64,000 bases of DNA from Anagrus nilaparvatae. Its lineage: Eukaryota > Arthropoda > Insecta > Hymenoptera > Mymaridae. The number at the start of each line of letters is the position of its first letter. Position 1 is the first letter of the stretch. The stretch lies in NCBI GenBank assembly GCA_022575985.1, contig JAKSXM010000007.1, positions 50,002,501 through 50,066,500 of the forward strand, in the 5' to 3' direction. The notes beneath the pieces were generated by a model, which saw only the letters and a list, made by a program, of their open reading frames with translations, made no database searches and was not told the origin of the DNA. Below, one piece after another: positions 47,501 to 59,135 of this stretch. Both the position numbers and the translations under genes were made by a program.

Positions 47501-49510
47501 GATAAAAGCTCTATTATAGAGTCATGCTCGAAATACTCCCCCATCAGTCTTTGTTTTAAACTTATACGAGTGTTGTAAATCAATTAAAAAATTTCGGCCA
47601 GTTTTGTAAAAAACAATGTACTAATTTTTTTGAGAATTAAAAAAAATATTTTTAAATTAGCATATTTTGTCATTGTTGTAAAATTTTTTCATATGAAGCA
47701 TGAATTTTAAAAGAAATTTTTTTTCAGAAAAATAGCTTATAAAAATACATATATAAAATATTCATTCGAAGTCACCATCTTATCAAAATTTGTTTACTTT
47801 CTTAGCAAAATTATCTTATTTTTATTTTTGTAAATACCCACTTTTGATAAACGACAAGTTCAAAAGTAAAAAAAAAATTAATTAAATAACATGTAACCCC
47901 ACACAAACACACAATAATTACGTATACATTTAAATCTACGCAGAATAATAATAAATATTACGAAAGAAATTAAGTCAGAATAACACAGAAATGAAGTCTT
48001 TTTTATTTAACTTAGAAATACAGAAGCCACTCATATATGGTAAATATCCACATATAAACATATACTTTTTATTATTATTACACTTGGCCTGAAACGAGCC
48101 TTATGCAATTTTTAAATAACAAGTTACGATCTTTTAAATATTATAATAATGCATGTTACATACGTACAATGAACTAACTAACTTAAAAATAAAAAAAAAA
48201 TTTCTATATTTTGTTTGTGGTTAATTTTTTCTTATAATAAATCGTTAACCTCAATTTTTTTACCTATTTTTTTTATTTCGAGGACAAATAGTCATTAATT
48301 ACTTATATTTATATAAATATTTAAGAAAAACTTAAAACATATTTTTTTTTATTTATTTATTAAAGAAACTTTTTGTTGGTATTATTAAGAAAAAAGATAA
48401 TAATGTATAAAGTAAGAGTGTAAATGTTTAAAACTGTCAAGCTTTTGTAATTAAGACAGTATACATTAATCCTGACCTCAGGCACTTAACAATTTTTTTT
48501 TTCAACTCTTTTAATATAAACTTTTTTAAATCATTTCTTTTTTCATACACTTGCACGCATTAAACTTTTTAAAAAAGGTTCGTAATAAAATTTTTTTTGC
48601 TTTTAATTATTTTTTTTTCATGCATAAATAAATAAACCTTCAAAAAAAATAATAAAAGAGATTATCTAAATTTATATAATACAAAGTATAATTTTCTTAA
48701 GTAAAGAACATAAGTTCTTTGTTCTATATTTAAAAAAAAAAAAAAAAATTGGAGTTGAACCAGGAACACTTGATGAGTGTATAAAAAAATGAGTGAAATT
48801 TGGTTATTTATAGAGCATAATATAATAAAAAAAGTAACGTATAGAATTTTTGCTTAAAAAAATAAAAAGTTAAAAAAGAGTGTGCTGTGTGGTGTGTATA
48901 GAATTTTTAGATATTTATCTGGTTTCTATTCTTGACATTTTAAAGAGTTACTTTTATTTAAATATAGTACTAAAAGCTGAGATTTTGGCCTTTTTTTTTC
49001 TTTTTCTTTTTATTATTATGCTTAAAACACTTGTAACGTGTGAAATTTTTATATCTTTTATAAAAACTGTTGTTTTTGTCTTTTTTAAATTTTGTCAGTT
49101 AAGAATTTTATAAGAATAGAGAAAGGCAGCTGCTGCTGCTGTATAGTTATTATTAAGACTTAGCATTATGCTAAATTTTTTCAAAGTATAGATTATTTTT
49201 GTAGATGGAAAACTTTAGCTATATCATAAAATCGAGGGAATACAAGGAGTAAAAAAAGTCCACTATAAAATAAAGGTTAAAAAATCACCAAATGATTTAC
49301 ACTATATAACACCCGCAGTCATTTAAGTAATTACCGTGATTCCCCCCCCCTTCCTATAATTTCCCCTAGAAAATTTCAGCTTAATTTAGGGGTAGGTGCA
49401 AAAACACCATTAGAGTGCAAGAGTAATTCTGATTGTTTATAGCGGGGACATTGCCCCCTCAACAACCGGTTTAGTTCAATGTAGGGGGAGGGGGTAGGTG
49501 TGAGTACAGT
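44539..49510. other. AT-rich non-coding stretch
   Basis: The phrase tggctcagaatgttcaaaat occurs at about 44838 and again at about 44982, each followed by '(g)gtctgaa', a local direct repeat. Long T-runs lie at 47446-47468 and elsewhere. No gene. Confidence 0.5.
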
Positions 49511-49514
49511 GTCA

Positions 49515-49574
49515 GGGAGTATAGATTATGATTGATGAATTTGGTAGACCAAAACTCCGAGCAGATAACAGTGA
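49515..49574 (+). other. Candidate small coding exon
   Basis: After an acceptor-like gtgtcag, a frame with an ATG at 49528 reads MIDEFGRPKLRADN and runs into a good donor, aca/gtgagt, near 49571. Amino-acid composition is unlike the surrounding chance frames. No homologous family is recognised and no partner exon was found, so it could be a first exon of a gene with a very long intron or a coincidence. Confidence 0.22.
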
Positions 49575-49799
49575 GTCACAAAAAAATACCAAAAAAAGGT
49601 CAAATGTCATTTATATACTGTGCCTTATTCCCCAGAAAATTACATCAATTCTAGTAAACGTTCTGACCAATATTGCCTTACAAATAAAAAACTTCAACTA
49701 CCTGGATTTTTATAAAAAACAAGATTTTTACAACAGTAAAATTAACATTAAATTAACTGTGAGCCCAAAAATAAATTTTTGGTATTCACTATTTTAAAA

Positions 49800-51704
49800 C
49801 TTGAAAAAATACTAATTAGAAAGCTTTGAAAGCAAGTCTGCAAATTTTAATAAATGTTGAAGTTTTTCTTACATAATACAGCGGCACGTTGTTTCTCATA
49901 ACATGAAAAAATGGCTCATGTACTAATTGTAAGCTTTCATCGGTAAAATAAAATAAAATGCATGCAAACATTTTAATTCAAAAATAAAAGATGTTTCTAA
50001 AATAAAAAATTCAAAAAACATTGACTTCACATTTCATAAATCAATAAATAAATCTATTCAAGTTTAATGTCGCATTATATAAATAAAATATTGATATAAT
50101 AAAAAAAAAATAATACGAAGAAATTGATAATTTTAATACGAAGCGTTGACCAGTAGCTGCGTCGAGAAATTAGCAGAATAGATTATCGGTTAAGATGATT
50201 ACAATGATTTACGATTTATATACTTGTTAATTCGATACTTATAACGATATTTTTTACTATATTAATTTGAATACGTGATGTGCTCTTTAAGATTAAATTA
50301 GCATATCAATATTCAAATTTTTAATGCTAAGTAATTTATAAATAAATATTTTATTAATGTTTCCAGAATTTCGTGTCGTTTAGTATTCGATAAGACGTAT
50401 TATAATATTGTATAAACTTGTTTTATAGTAAATACGGATATTTTTCAGATTTTGGCTAATACAAAATTATTTTTCTCGTTAATTGCCAGAAACCGCGTAT
50501 AATGTGTTTTCTTGGGAACTGACAAAGAAAAATATCCGTGAAAAATACTTATGTTAAAAAAGAAATTAGGTATAATTCAAGTTTTCAAGTCCTTTAAGTC
50601 CCAAACTCGGATTCATCGAAAAAACACTTGGTAGAGCAAATCTTAAGGCCAGTTCCGAAACCATTTAGCACGTTTTGACCGTTTTGACTGAAGTATTTAT
50701 TGAATTTATATTATTTTATATCTACATGTGAGGTATTGATGAGAACCCTTGTGGTTTCTTTAAAAAACAGCTGCTGTTTTTTGGGCGGCTGCTTCCTGCA
50801 TTCCTTTAAATTATTAGGGGCTCTCCCTTGCAATAAGACAAGTGTATGGAGACATTATTTCTAAGATTTTGTTTTGTTTTTAACAAGAATCATGATAAAA
50901 TCGCGTGAATACCCAATTTTTATTAAAATTTTATTGTATATATTTTTGTGCTATTTATACTTTATGTATAGATTGAGGCATACATAATTTTCCCTCGTTT
51001 AATTTATTCATAGAAAAAAACTCAACACAGACTCAACATATAAAAAAATGTCCAAAAATTAAAAATGGATGTGTTTTTAGCATGTATACTTCTAATTTGG
51101 GATGATACTTTTAGCCAATCTCAACTTATCTAATTACATTAAATCTCATTATTAACAAGCGAAGTACTCCTCGAGGTTTTTGACACCTCTTTATCTCTTG
51201 TCATCACACTCCAATTGATAAGCTGTACTTAATTAGATAATAAAATAAAATGCATTAGAATAATATTATTAACAAAGTCGTAGAAGATAATTGTATTACA
51301 TCGTTAAACAAATATTAACTTTAGCGTTGTTGAAATTATCACATTTGCAAGCTTCTTCTTTCTTATATACATATATTTATAAAGTATACACATTTGATGG
51401 ATCATCGCGTCGAGTAAGTTAATCTTATCTTAAAAACCAGTAGCAATATGCTTATAAAAAAAGAAAAAAATATTTTAAAAAGTAAATATAATACAATGTT
51501 TACATTTATACGTATATATACATACACAGGTTTATGTATATAAAGTCTCAGACAACTTGTATAATCTTGAAATCACTAAACTTGATAAGACACACTACAA
51601 TCTAAATTTATTATTATTTACTTTTTTTTGATTGAAGGGAACTATTTTTTTTAAGATAATATTTGTTAATTGTCATATTATCAACATAATTTTATTTTTA
51701 TAAT
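49800..51704. other. AT-rich non-coding stretch
   Basis: No supported feature on either strand. Confidence 0.5.
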
Positions 51705-51742
51705 TTTCTCGCAAATGAAATGACTTTGAGAGTATATATAAA
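51705..51742 (+). promoter_or_regulatory. PSE/TATA-like promoter site P10
   Basis: CTCGCAAATGAAATGACTTT begins at 51708 and TATATAAATC begins 27 bases later at 51735. The predicted start is near 51765 and the first T4 run at about 51784. Confidence 0.6.
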
Positions 51743-52760
51743 TCATCTTCAAGCTACGTGTGAAATTGAAATATTTTATAGTAAAATTAATTGCAACTGG
51801 TCTCCAATTGAATCTTTATATTAAAATTAATCATTGAGTGTTGATAAATAATAATATATTCTTGTTTCATTGGATTATTCTAAAAATCTTAAAAAATATT
51901 TACTGCAGGTTCACAATTTACGAATATTTTTCCGTATATTTTAGACTTGTATCTAAAAATAGTACTGTAGAACCAAAAATTGATTTTACAATGAAAATTA
52001 TGAATTATAAAATAAAAATGAGTGTGAGAAAATTTTTTTCTTATAAACTTTGAACGTCAAAATTTTGTTTTATAATGCAATTTTTATGAAATTATGTCAT
52101 GTGTTATGAAAAAATACAGTAAAATAACGTATGAATTTCTCTTGACAAACGTTTTTCTATTTAAGTAATTTGTACATAAATGAATTAACTTTGCGAATAA
52201 TATATTCTATTTAAATGTACTTTACTTAAATTATAATAAATTATCCTTTATGTCAAAAAAAAAAACGAACAATTATTAAAAATATTACACATGTATTTTT
52301 CATTTAAATTACCATTTTTCTTCATTATTACGTAATAACAATAATAATAAATGACAAATTTTCTCTAAAATATATTATTTTTTAACTTTATTGTTTTAAA
52401 ATATATATTTACAATTATAATATTTCTAAAAAAAAAACAATTTTTTTTCACCTACTTAATAAATGCAGGTGTAGGTAATAAGGTGTGCCTGAAATATTTT
52501 TTTTTGCAAAATTTTTTCCTAAACGTATTTAAAAATTTAATACATAATAATAAGTACTTATATCATTATAAAATTACTTAAATATTACTCATGTAAAATT
52601 TATATTTTTTTGAATTTTTCAATAGGTCAAATCTTTTCTATTTATTATACTTTTAGATAATAATAAAATATTTATACTTATTGTATTTAAATTGAGATAC
52701 TTGTAATTACATAAATGCATTGCTTTTTTTTTCAATTTTTTATTTACATTGCGTTTTATA
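51743..52760. other. AT-rich non-coding stretch
   Basis: Nothing recognised before the miRNA-like hairpin. Confidence 0.5.
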
Positions 52761-52836
52761 GTTACATGTGGTAATGGAATACGATTTATTGGACTAAGAT
52801 TACTTCAATAAATCGTTTTCCATTACTGTGTGTCAC
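52761..52836 (+). ncRNA. Candidate pre-miRNA hairpin
   Basis: Two 31-nt arms pair across a 14-nt loop. The upper stem taatggaatacgatttattg against caataaatcgttttccatta has one mismatch in 20. The lower stem continues through gttacatgtgg / ctgtgtgtcac with G-U pairs and one more mismatch. Length, loop size and nearly complete pairing are those of an insect miRNA precursor. No match to a miRNA family that I can recall. A short MITE relic with two arms only is the alternative. Confidence 0.45.
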
Positions 52837-53352
52837 TTTTTTATATAAATTAAATAGAAAATTAAGATATAAGTGTGAAAAGTGCATTATTTAAAAAACA
52901 GAGTTCAAAGTAAGCCGAGGTCAAAATAAATTATATTGAGAATTTTTAAGTGAAAACTTTATAAATATACAAATTTTTATAAAAGAAAATTTTTGCATTT
53001 TAAATTTAGATTAAGTTAGTACCAGTTGTGATAAAATAATAAGGTAAGAAAAAGGGAAGCTTTTTAAGACCCATAATTCTGAAGCCCAAAATGCAAATTG
53101 CAGATATTTAGATATAAGAAGTAAAAAATTTGAAAATACCCAAGTTTTTAGTTTTTTCGGCCAAAAGGAAACTGTTCCTAATGTTTTATAGAGTGTTTTA
53201 GGTGTCCTTTTTGAAAGTCTTTACTACACTGGCAGTGGATTTTAAAAAGAAAAAAATGTTGCAGTTTGGCACAGTGGTTTGCTTACAGAAGATTACACTG
53301 TAAATAATACAAACTATAGTAAACCTTACCTAAATTTACTCGGATATTCTAC

Positions 53353-53490
53353 ATTAAAAAAAAAATCCGCTTGCCGTTTGCAGAACGTTATTTTCATGTT
53401 TCTTAAATGATTGCAATTGACTTGAAACGGAAAGAAAATTCAGAAAAATATTTTCCACTCATTTAAGATTTGCGCGCAGTGGTATGGCGA
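53353..53490 (+). repeat. Dispersed repeat family R3, copy 2
   Basis: Blocks aaaatccgcttgccg, 'gattgcaattgacttgaaacg', 'aaagaaaatt' and 'ggtatgg' follow in the same order as at 8455-8600. Confidence 0.6.
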
Positions 53491-54040
53491 GCCCAAAAAA
53501 AATTCTTCAAAAAAAGAAAAAAAATTTTTCTTTTTCAATTTTCTTTACTTTTTAAGTCATTTAGAATCGTTCAAGCAATTAAATTCTGATAGCTACAAAC
53601 GGAATATTTACTGATTTTTTTGAGTAAACATTTACTAACCGCGAAGTATAATGTACTTTTTTCTGTACATAATGTAATATAATTAATTTCAATCTCGCAA
53701 AAATATTTATCTATAAACAGTATAAATATACAGTGTTTTTAAATTCTAATCAATGCTATGAAATTTGGAAACAAAGAGTGATCTAAAACGTTTTTTATTA
53801 TCTGCGACATGTTATAAGAAAGTTTGATCACCAAATTTAGTGTAATTTATCAGTGGATGTATTTTCCTGAATTTCTGAAACACCATGTATAAATATATTT
53901 ATAAATAAAAAGGGAGAAGCTAAGGAAAAAAACAAACCTCTCGAAAAACCTGTTTTTTATAAATAAAAAAAGCAAAGAATCGAACGTTAGCATCTTGGAG
54001 TGTTCCGTGTAGAGCAATCGCGAATACAAACATATATATA
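53491..54040. other. AT-rich non-coding stretch
   Basis: No supported feature; it ends in the (TA)n tract that forms the target of Ginger copy 2. Confidence 0.5.
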
Positions 54041-54044
54041 TATA

Positions 54045-55103
54045 TGTCGCAGCCCTATAGACGAATCCGCTTTATAGCCTATAAGGCGGCTTATAGACGA
54101 ATGAGTCTCGAGCGCGGTGCTCGAGCTATAGGGCTAAACCGCGTCAGCTTTATAGGCTATCGGGCGCCTTATAGCCTATAAAGCTGATTCGTTTTAGCCC
54201 TATAGCTTGAGCCCCGCGCTCGAGACTCTAACAGTTGTTCAAATAGCCGTAAAATGTTTTAATTCATATTAATTATCAATAAATAATTATTATTATTAAT
54301 TCTTTATATTATTTATATTTTTGTTATTATTTAATAGTAACATTTATTTACATATTAAAATTTTATAAAGATATTTTATATCATATTTAATAATAGCATA
54401 AAAAAATAATTTACATTAATTTTATCGTCAAAAATTTTTTTGGTTTTTATTTATTTTTGCACGTGAGGCTCGAATGGCATCTTGAACTGCATAGCCTTTC
54501 AGCTCTAAAGCATGCACATCTTCTTGTTTGACATTGCTTTTCTGCTGGCTTACATTTGCACTTCATAACACCCTGTCCACCTGATAATGATTGCTTAGCA
54601 GCTGCCTCACGCAAAGTCAAAATTTCTTCAGAAACATCCGTTAATTTGAGAGTACTTGTATTACTTATTTGGATTTCTGTTCGAGGAAACCAGCCTTTTA
54701 TTATACCATCTTTTGTACCCAATTGGTAAACTCACTATAAATGTAAATAAAATTTATTAAATAATAATTATAATAAAAATATATCACAAAATAAATATTA
54801 AAAATTATCATGCTATTATTAAATATGATATAAAATATCTTTATAAAATTAATAATAATAATTATTTATTGATAATTAATATGAATTAAAACATTTTACG
54901 GCTATTTGAACAACTGTTAGAGTCTCGAGCGCGGGGCTCAAGCTATAGGGCTAAAACGAATCAGCTTTATAGGCTATAAGGCGCCCGATAGCCTATAAAG
55001 CTGACGCGGTTTAGCCCTATAGCTCGAGCACCGCGCTCGAGACTCATTCGTCTATAAGCCGCCTTATAGGCTATAAAGCGGATTCGTCTATAGGGCTGCG
55101 ACA
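54045..55103 (-). mobile_element. Ginger-like DNA transposon, internally deleted copy 2
   Basis: The same terminal inverted repeats of about 257 bp lie at 54045-54301 and 54847-55103, and TATA flanks both ends within TA-rich sequence. Its gene remnant runs on the minus strand, so the copy is inverted relative to copy 1. It lacks more of the gene than copy 1 but carries an extra AT segment (about 54737-54790) not present there, so both are independent deletion products of a longer parent. Confidence 0.85.
54447..54733 (-). pseudogene. C-terminal fragment of the Ginger integrase gene
   Basis: From 54733 downward the frame matches the last 95 or so codons of the copy-1 gene, from VYQLGTKDG to the terminal CXC-like Cys-rich tail and stop, without an evident amino-acid difference. 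All upstream coding sequence is missing. The apparent start MGTKDG is a TTG codon. It is non-functional as an integrase. Confidence 0.8.
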
Positions 55104-55107
55104 TATA

Positions 55108-56219
55108 TATATATGTACTTCAAGTAACAGTAGTTTGATCGTTTGCCTGATAAACTTCATCGAACGTAATCTGTTCTCTGATGGTGGACGCGCGCGCTTT
55201 ATGTCTTAAAAAAAAAAAATTATGTTTTTTATTCTTTCCTCGTCAATTCTCCGCACTTTGCTTGTGGCGAGTAAATCTCGCGATTTCTCCCCGCGCAACA
55301 ATATAATTCTATCTCCCTTTTTTTATACAATATTATATTGAATTTATTTTCTCTCTCGCTCTTTTTACTTATACAAGTATTATTTAGTCCTTTCGCTTTT
55401 TCGACTCTTATTTATTCGCTTATTCTCTTACATGTATACTTAAACATATATTCGCTCATCGGACGCTGGCCCCGCGAACGCAAATCATTCTCTATAGAGT
55501 AAATACAAACTACGCAGTTATATGCCTCTCTCGGGTGTCACAGTGCACTTTTTTTTTATATCATTACTTTTTTTAGCATAATATTATACATGCATGGTTT
55601 TTTACATATACCAATGCTTTTTTTTATCAATTTCGGGATTCGTTGAGTTTATTAGCATACAATTAAAAATGATTTTTTTTTCAGCAAAAATTTATAATAC
55701 GACAAATTATTTTCTGAATTTATACTATTTTATTTTCTTAGATTTTATCTCGATCGTCCTTTTTTTGTACAAAAATGAGTTAGCAAATTTCGTTTTTTTT
55801 TATTTCTTTATTCTTTCGTTTCCTTGACTTTGTAATGTTATAGGTCTATTAGAAAGAAAGAGTAAGAGAGAGAGAAAGAGGTAGAGAGAGGGGTATAGAG
55901 AAAGAAATAGAGTAAAGAAGATGCAAACGAGGATTGCTTATGTATATATTACATGTTATACATAATGTAGTAAAAAAAAGGGTCGAAAACTTGTTGCGCT
56001 TGATATTTTTTTTCGACCTTTTTTATTTATATACTTGGCTAAATTAAATTATAGATGCATTTTAATTTTCGAACATTTTTTAAAAAAAAGTTTTTTTTTA
56101 ATATTAGTGTAAGTTTGAATAAAAAAGGTTTTTTTTATTTTTGATAAACGAAGGTTTTGTTTTTTACAAAATTTTAATCAACAAGTTTTGTATAATATTA
56201 TTAATGCTATTTATTATAT
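55108..56219. other. Non-coding stretch with CpG-rich patches and a GA tract
   Basis: At 55180-55300 and 55460-55480 there are short CpG-containing patches (gacgcgcgcgc, ggccccgcgaacgc) that could mark regulatory sequence. At about 55850-55925 lies a purine-only GA-rich tract (gagagagaaagagg). No gene was identified. Confidence 0.45.
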
Positions 56220-56257
56220 TTTCTCGAAAGAGAAATGACATTTACATACTATATATA
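56220..56257 (+). promoter_or_regulatory. PSE/TATA-like promoter site P11
   Basis: CTCGAAAGAGAAATGACATT begins at 56223 and TATATATATAAG begins 27 bases later at 56250. It is the close relative of P4. A T-run follows about 40 bases after the TATA start, so any Pol III RNA from the nearest start would be very short. Confidence 0.55.
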
Positions 56258-57999
56258 TAAGAGACGTTCAATATTATACGATTATCATATTTTCATAAAT
56301 TAAGATTGTGTTATAACTCTTCAAAATGTTTAGTAAAAATTTAATCATTTTTAAGATTCGTTTAGAATTATTGTTACTTCTTGATCAAAATAAATTGAGT
56401 ATTTTGAGTTGGTTTTTAAATCTGGATTTAATTTATAATCAGTATATCGGATTCTTGAGCGATTGTCAAATTAATTTTTTGACTAAACATACGAATATTT
56501 TCGGTGTAACACGTTAAAATATTCTTTTTTGAAAAATTACGTACGGATTTACTATAGAGTTTATCTTAATGTCACGACACTTATTTTCAATGACATAATA
56601 CCAACTTGGGCGCGAATGTTGGACTTGAAGAAAAACTTAGTTTTTCCTGATTTCTACAGCTAAAAATAATTCTAGTTTCGTTCGGGATGTTTTTCGTTTC
56701 CAGTAAAATATGCTTTATGGGTAATATTGTGAAATTAATGATATGGTTGAATTTAAATTGTTTGCTTAAAATTATTCGCTATTTTTATTAGAGTGGAGTC
56801 GAATTTACGATAATATTAATTATTAACATAAAAGTTTTCAAAATAATTTTTAGGGGGCTATATTCTGCTGAAAATATTTTTATTTCTAACTTGTGTATAA
56901 AATTACAATCATTGTAAAAATTAACAAATTTTTAATTGAGAAGATTTTCATTTTTTAAAATTTTTCATTTAATTAAAACTTCTCGATTACGAGTACTATA
57001 AAGCATATAATTATAGTATATATGTATAGTATCGCAGTTTATAGTACTATACTTTAACTCTTGAACGTGTAGATGTCACCTTGTACCGGTAGCGAAAAGC
57101 ATGCTAACATTATAATATGAACTGTATGTACAAAAACTGCTATAATGTATAAAAGATATTCAGTATATGCATTACAACTTTTGCGAAAAGATAATACTTG
57201 ACTTGTACTAAAAAAAATTTTCAGAAAATGATAATTTTTTAATTATTTTATTTTAATGATTCATGTATTTTAAAAGTTTTTTATTACAAAAAGAAAAAAA
57301 ATACTGTTTTATTTATTCAAATAACAATATAAAAAATAAAATTTTTGAAGATTATTTGAAAAAAAAAAATTTCTATCAAATAGTTAGTCAATATTTTAAA
57401 ACTTGAAATAACAATTATATACGGGCAACTCAGTGGATTTATTGGCATTTTAAATAAAAATTTTATTCGCCTAAGATTTATCAAGGATTTGATCTAACAA
57501 ATTTTGGCAAATATATTATTCAAATTAATGAAATATTTATTTAATATAATTATTTTTTTATGTATTTGGTCATATTATCATTGCATAAGCATTTCATCTA
57601 TTATATAGGGTGCATTGTACCTAACTGAAATCAAGTCAAGAAATAAAGGCTAATTATTATAATTAGTGTGACATTTGCTAAATTTTCAAAAGTATCAAAA
57701 TTTTATCGCATCAAACTAAATACTAAATGTCTAAGATTATATGCTTTACAACAATCCCTCGCAAATATGATTCCCGTCCGCACCTTACATATACAGACTT
57801 TTGATCATGTCACGTATACATTATAAAAAAAAAAAAAAAAAAATAATATACAATGTCTCCTTCACCCTTCGCCCTTTCCACGATCTTTTACAACTGTTTT
57901 CCCCTTTCCCCTCGTATTTTTTGTAGTAGTAAGTTTCCCACTCTGCACTAACAAACCTTTCCCTCTTATAATAAGAGACTTCTCTCTTATAAAAAATAT
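56258..57999. other. AT-rich non-coding stretch
   Basis: A single PSE-like word, CTCGCAAATATGATTCCC at 57763, lacks a TATA box in register and is not called. Nothing else was recognised. Confidence 0.45.
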
Positions 58000-58009
58000 A
58001 AAAAAACCC

Positions 58010-59135
58010 CTTGGAGTCGCGCGCAACTAGTATAAGTTTCCCCCACTACTTGTTATTAACTCGCGCGAGCTCATGAGGGTTAGAAATATCAGAGAGTGGG
58101 GGAACCCCAGTTTACAATACTTGATGGTCTAACGTTTGGTTAGCCTCGGTTTGATTTTAAACCGGACGAACATTAGCAAGCCGGATCTCAGAGAGAGCGG
58201 ACGTGTATTTTATTCGCTCTCGAATTTTTATATTTTATCGAGAAAAGTACTAAGTTTTTGCGAGTTCGCAATATTCAATAATACGCGTGATATATTAATA
58301 CAATATTTTTGTACAATACGATTGTAATTGTTTGAAGTGCGTGTGTTTAGAAAAAAATTTTGCAAAAAAAAAAAATTTTTTTTTTGTTTTTATAAGACTT
58401 GTGAAAAATGGGATATATGATAGTTGGAAAAAACTGTGATTTGATTCTGTTTTCAAAATTTTTGTTTAACAAAAAGTGACAGTTTTTTTATATTGGTGAT
58501 TTTCAATCAACATCAATAAAAAAAATTTTTTTACTAAGTTTTGGCGACAATTTTCAAAATTTCTCAAAACAGATAAATACATCGATGATTCGCAAAAAAG
58601 TCAATTATTAAAAAATAACTATTAGATTTTGGATTATTTTTTGAATAAAACAAAATTACAAAAAAAAATCAAAATCAATGGACATTGATCCGTATCAAGA
58701 TCCACCTTACATTAAATTCTTCAGGTGACTTGAAAACGAACAAAAAAAAGTGAAGAACACCTTCCGTCCAAGTCAAATTCAGGACTAAAGGGAAAACTTA
58801 CAAAATATATATAGCGAAAAATTTTGCACGAATAGAGCGTGCGTAACGAAAAAAATATACAAAGTTGTAAAACTACACGTGCTGCGCGGCAGTTACATCA
58901 ATCGCGCACACTAACAGCACGTGCAAAATAACGCACCGTTACATCAAACTTTTCTTTGAACACAAAAAGTGAGCAAAATTTATAAAAATTTTCATGAAAT
59001 TGAACATTTTCATTGACAATTCGAAAAAAAACACACAAACTCCGAAAAATTTTTTCGGAGTAAATTAAATTTTTTGAAACAAATTTTTTTGAACTTTTTC
59101 GTGTAAATTACGAAATTAAAAAAAAAACATTAAAA
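58010..59135 (+). promoter_or_regulatory. Probable promoter and 5' UTR region of the BH3-like gene
   Basis: CpG-rich segments at 58015-58085 and 58195-58220 stand out from the AT-rich background, including the mirrored cccccactact / agtggggg. Closer to the ATG, 58876 and 58918 carry two CACGTG E-boxes in a region that also repeats gttacatcaa twice. An initiating region somewhere in 58000-58950 with a leader into the ATG at 59136 is the simplest reading, but no transcript evidence is available. Confidence 0.35.

Noticed and set aside
48745..48775. tRNA T-arm-like string near 48755 (gttgaaccaggaac)
   Set aside because: No acceptor, D-arm or anticodon arm can be assembled around it.
57760..57800. 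PSE-like word CTCGCAAATATGATTCCC at 57763
   Set aside because: No TATA box lies in register (TTACATAT instead). It could be a TATA-less Pol II variant, but a single case is not enough.
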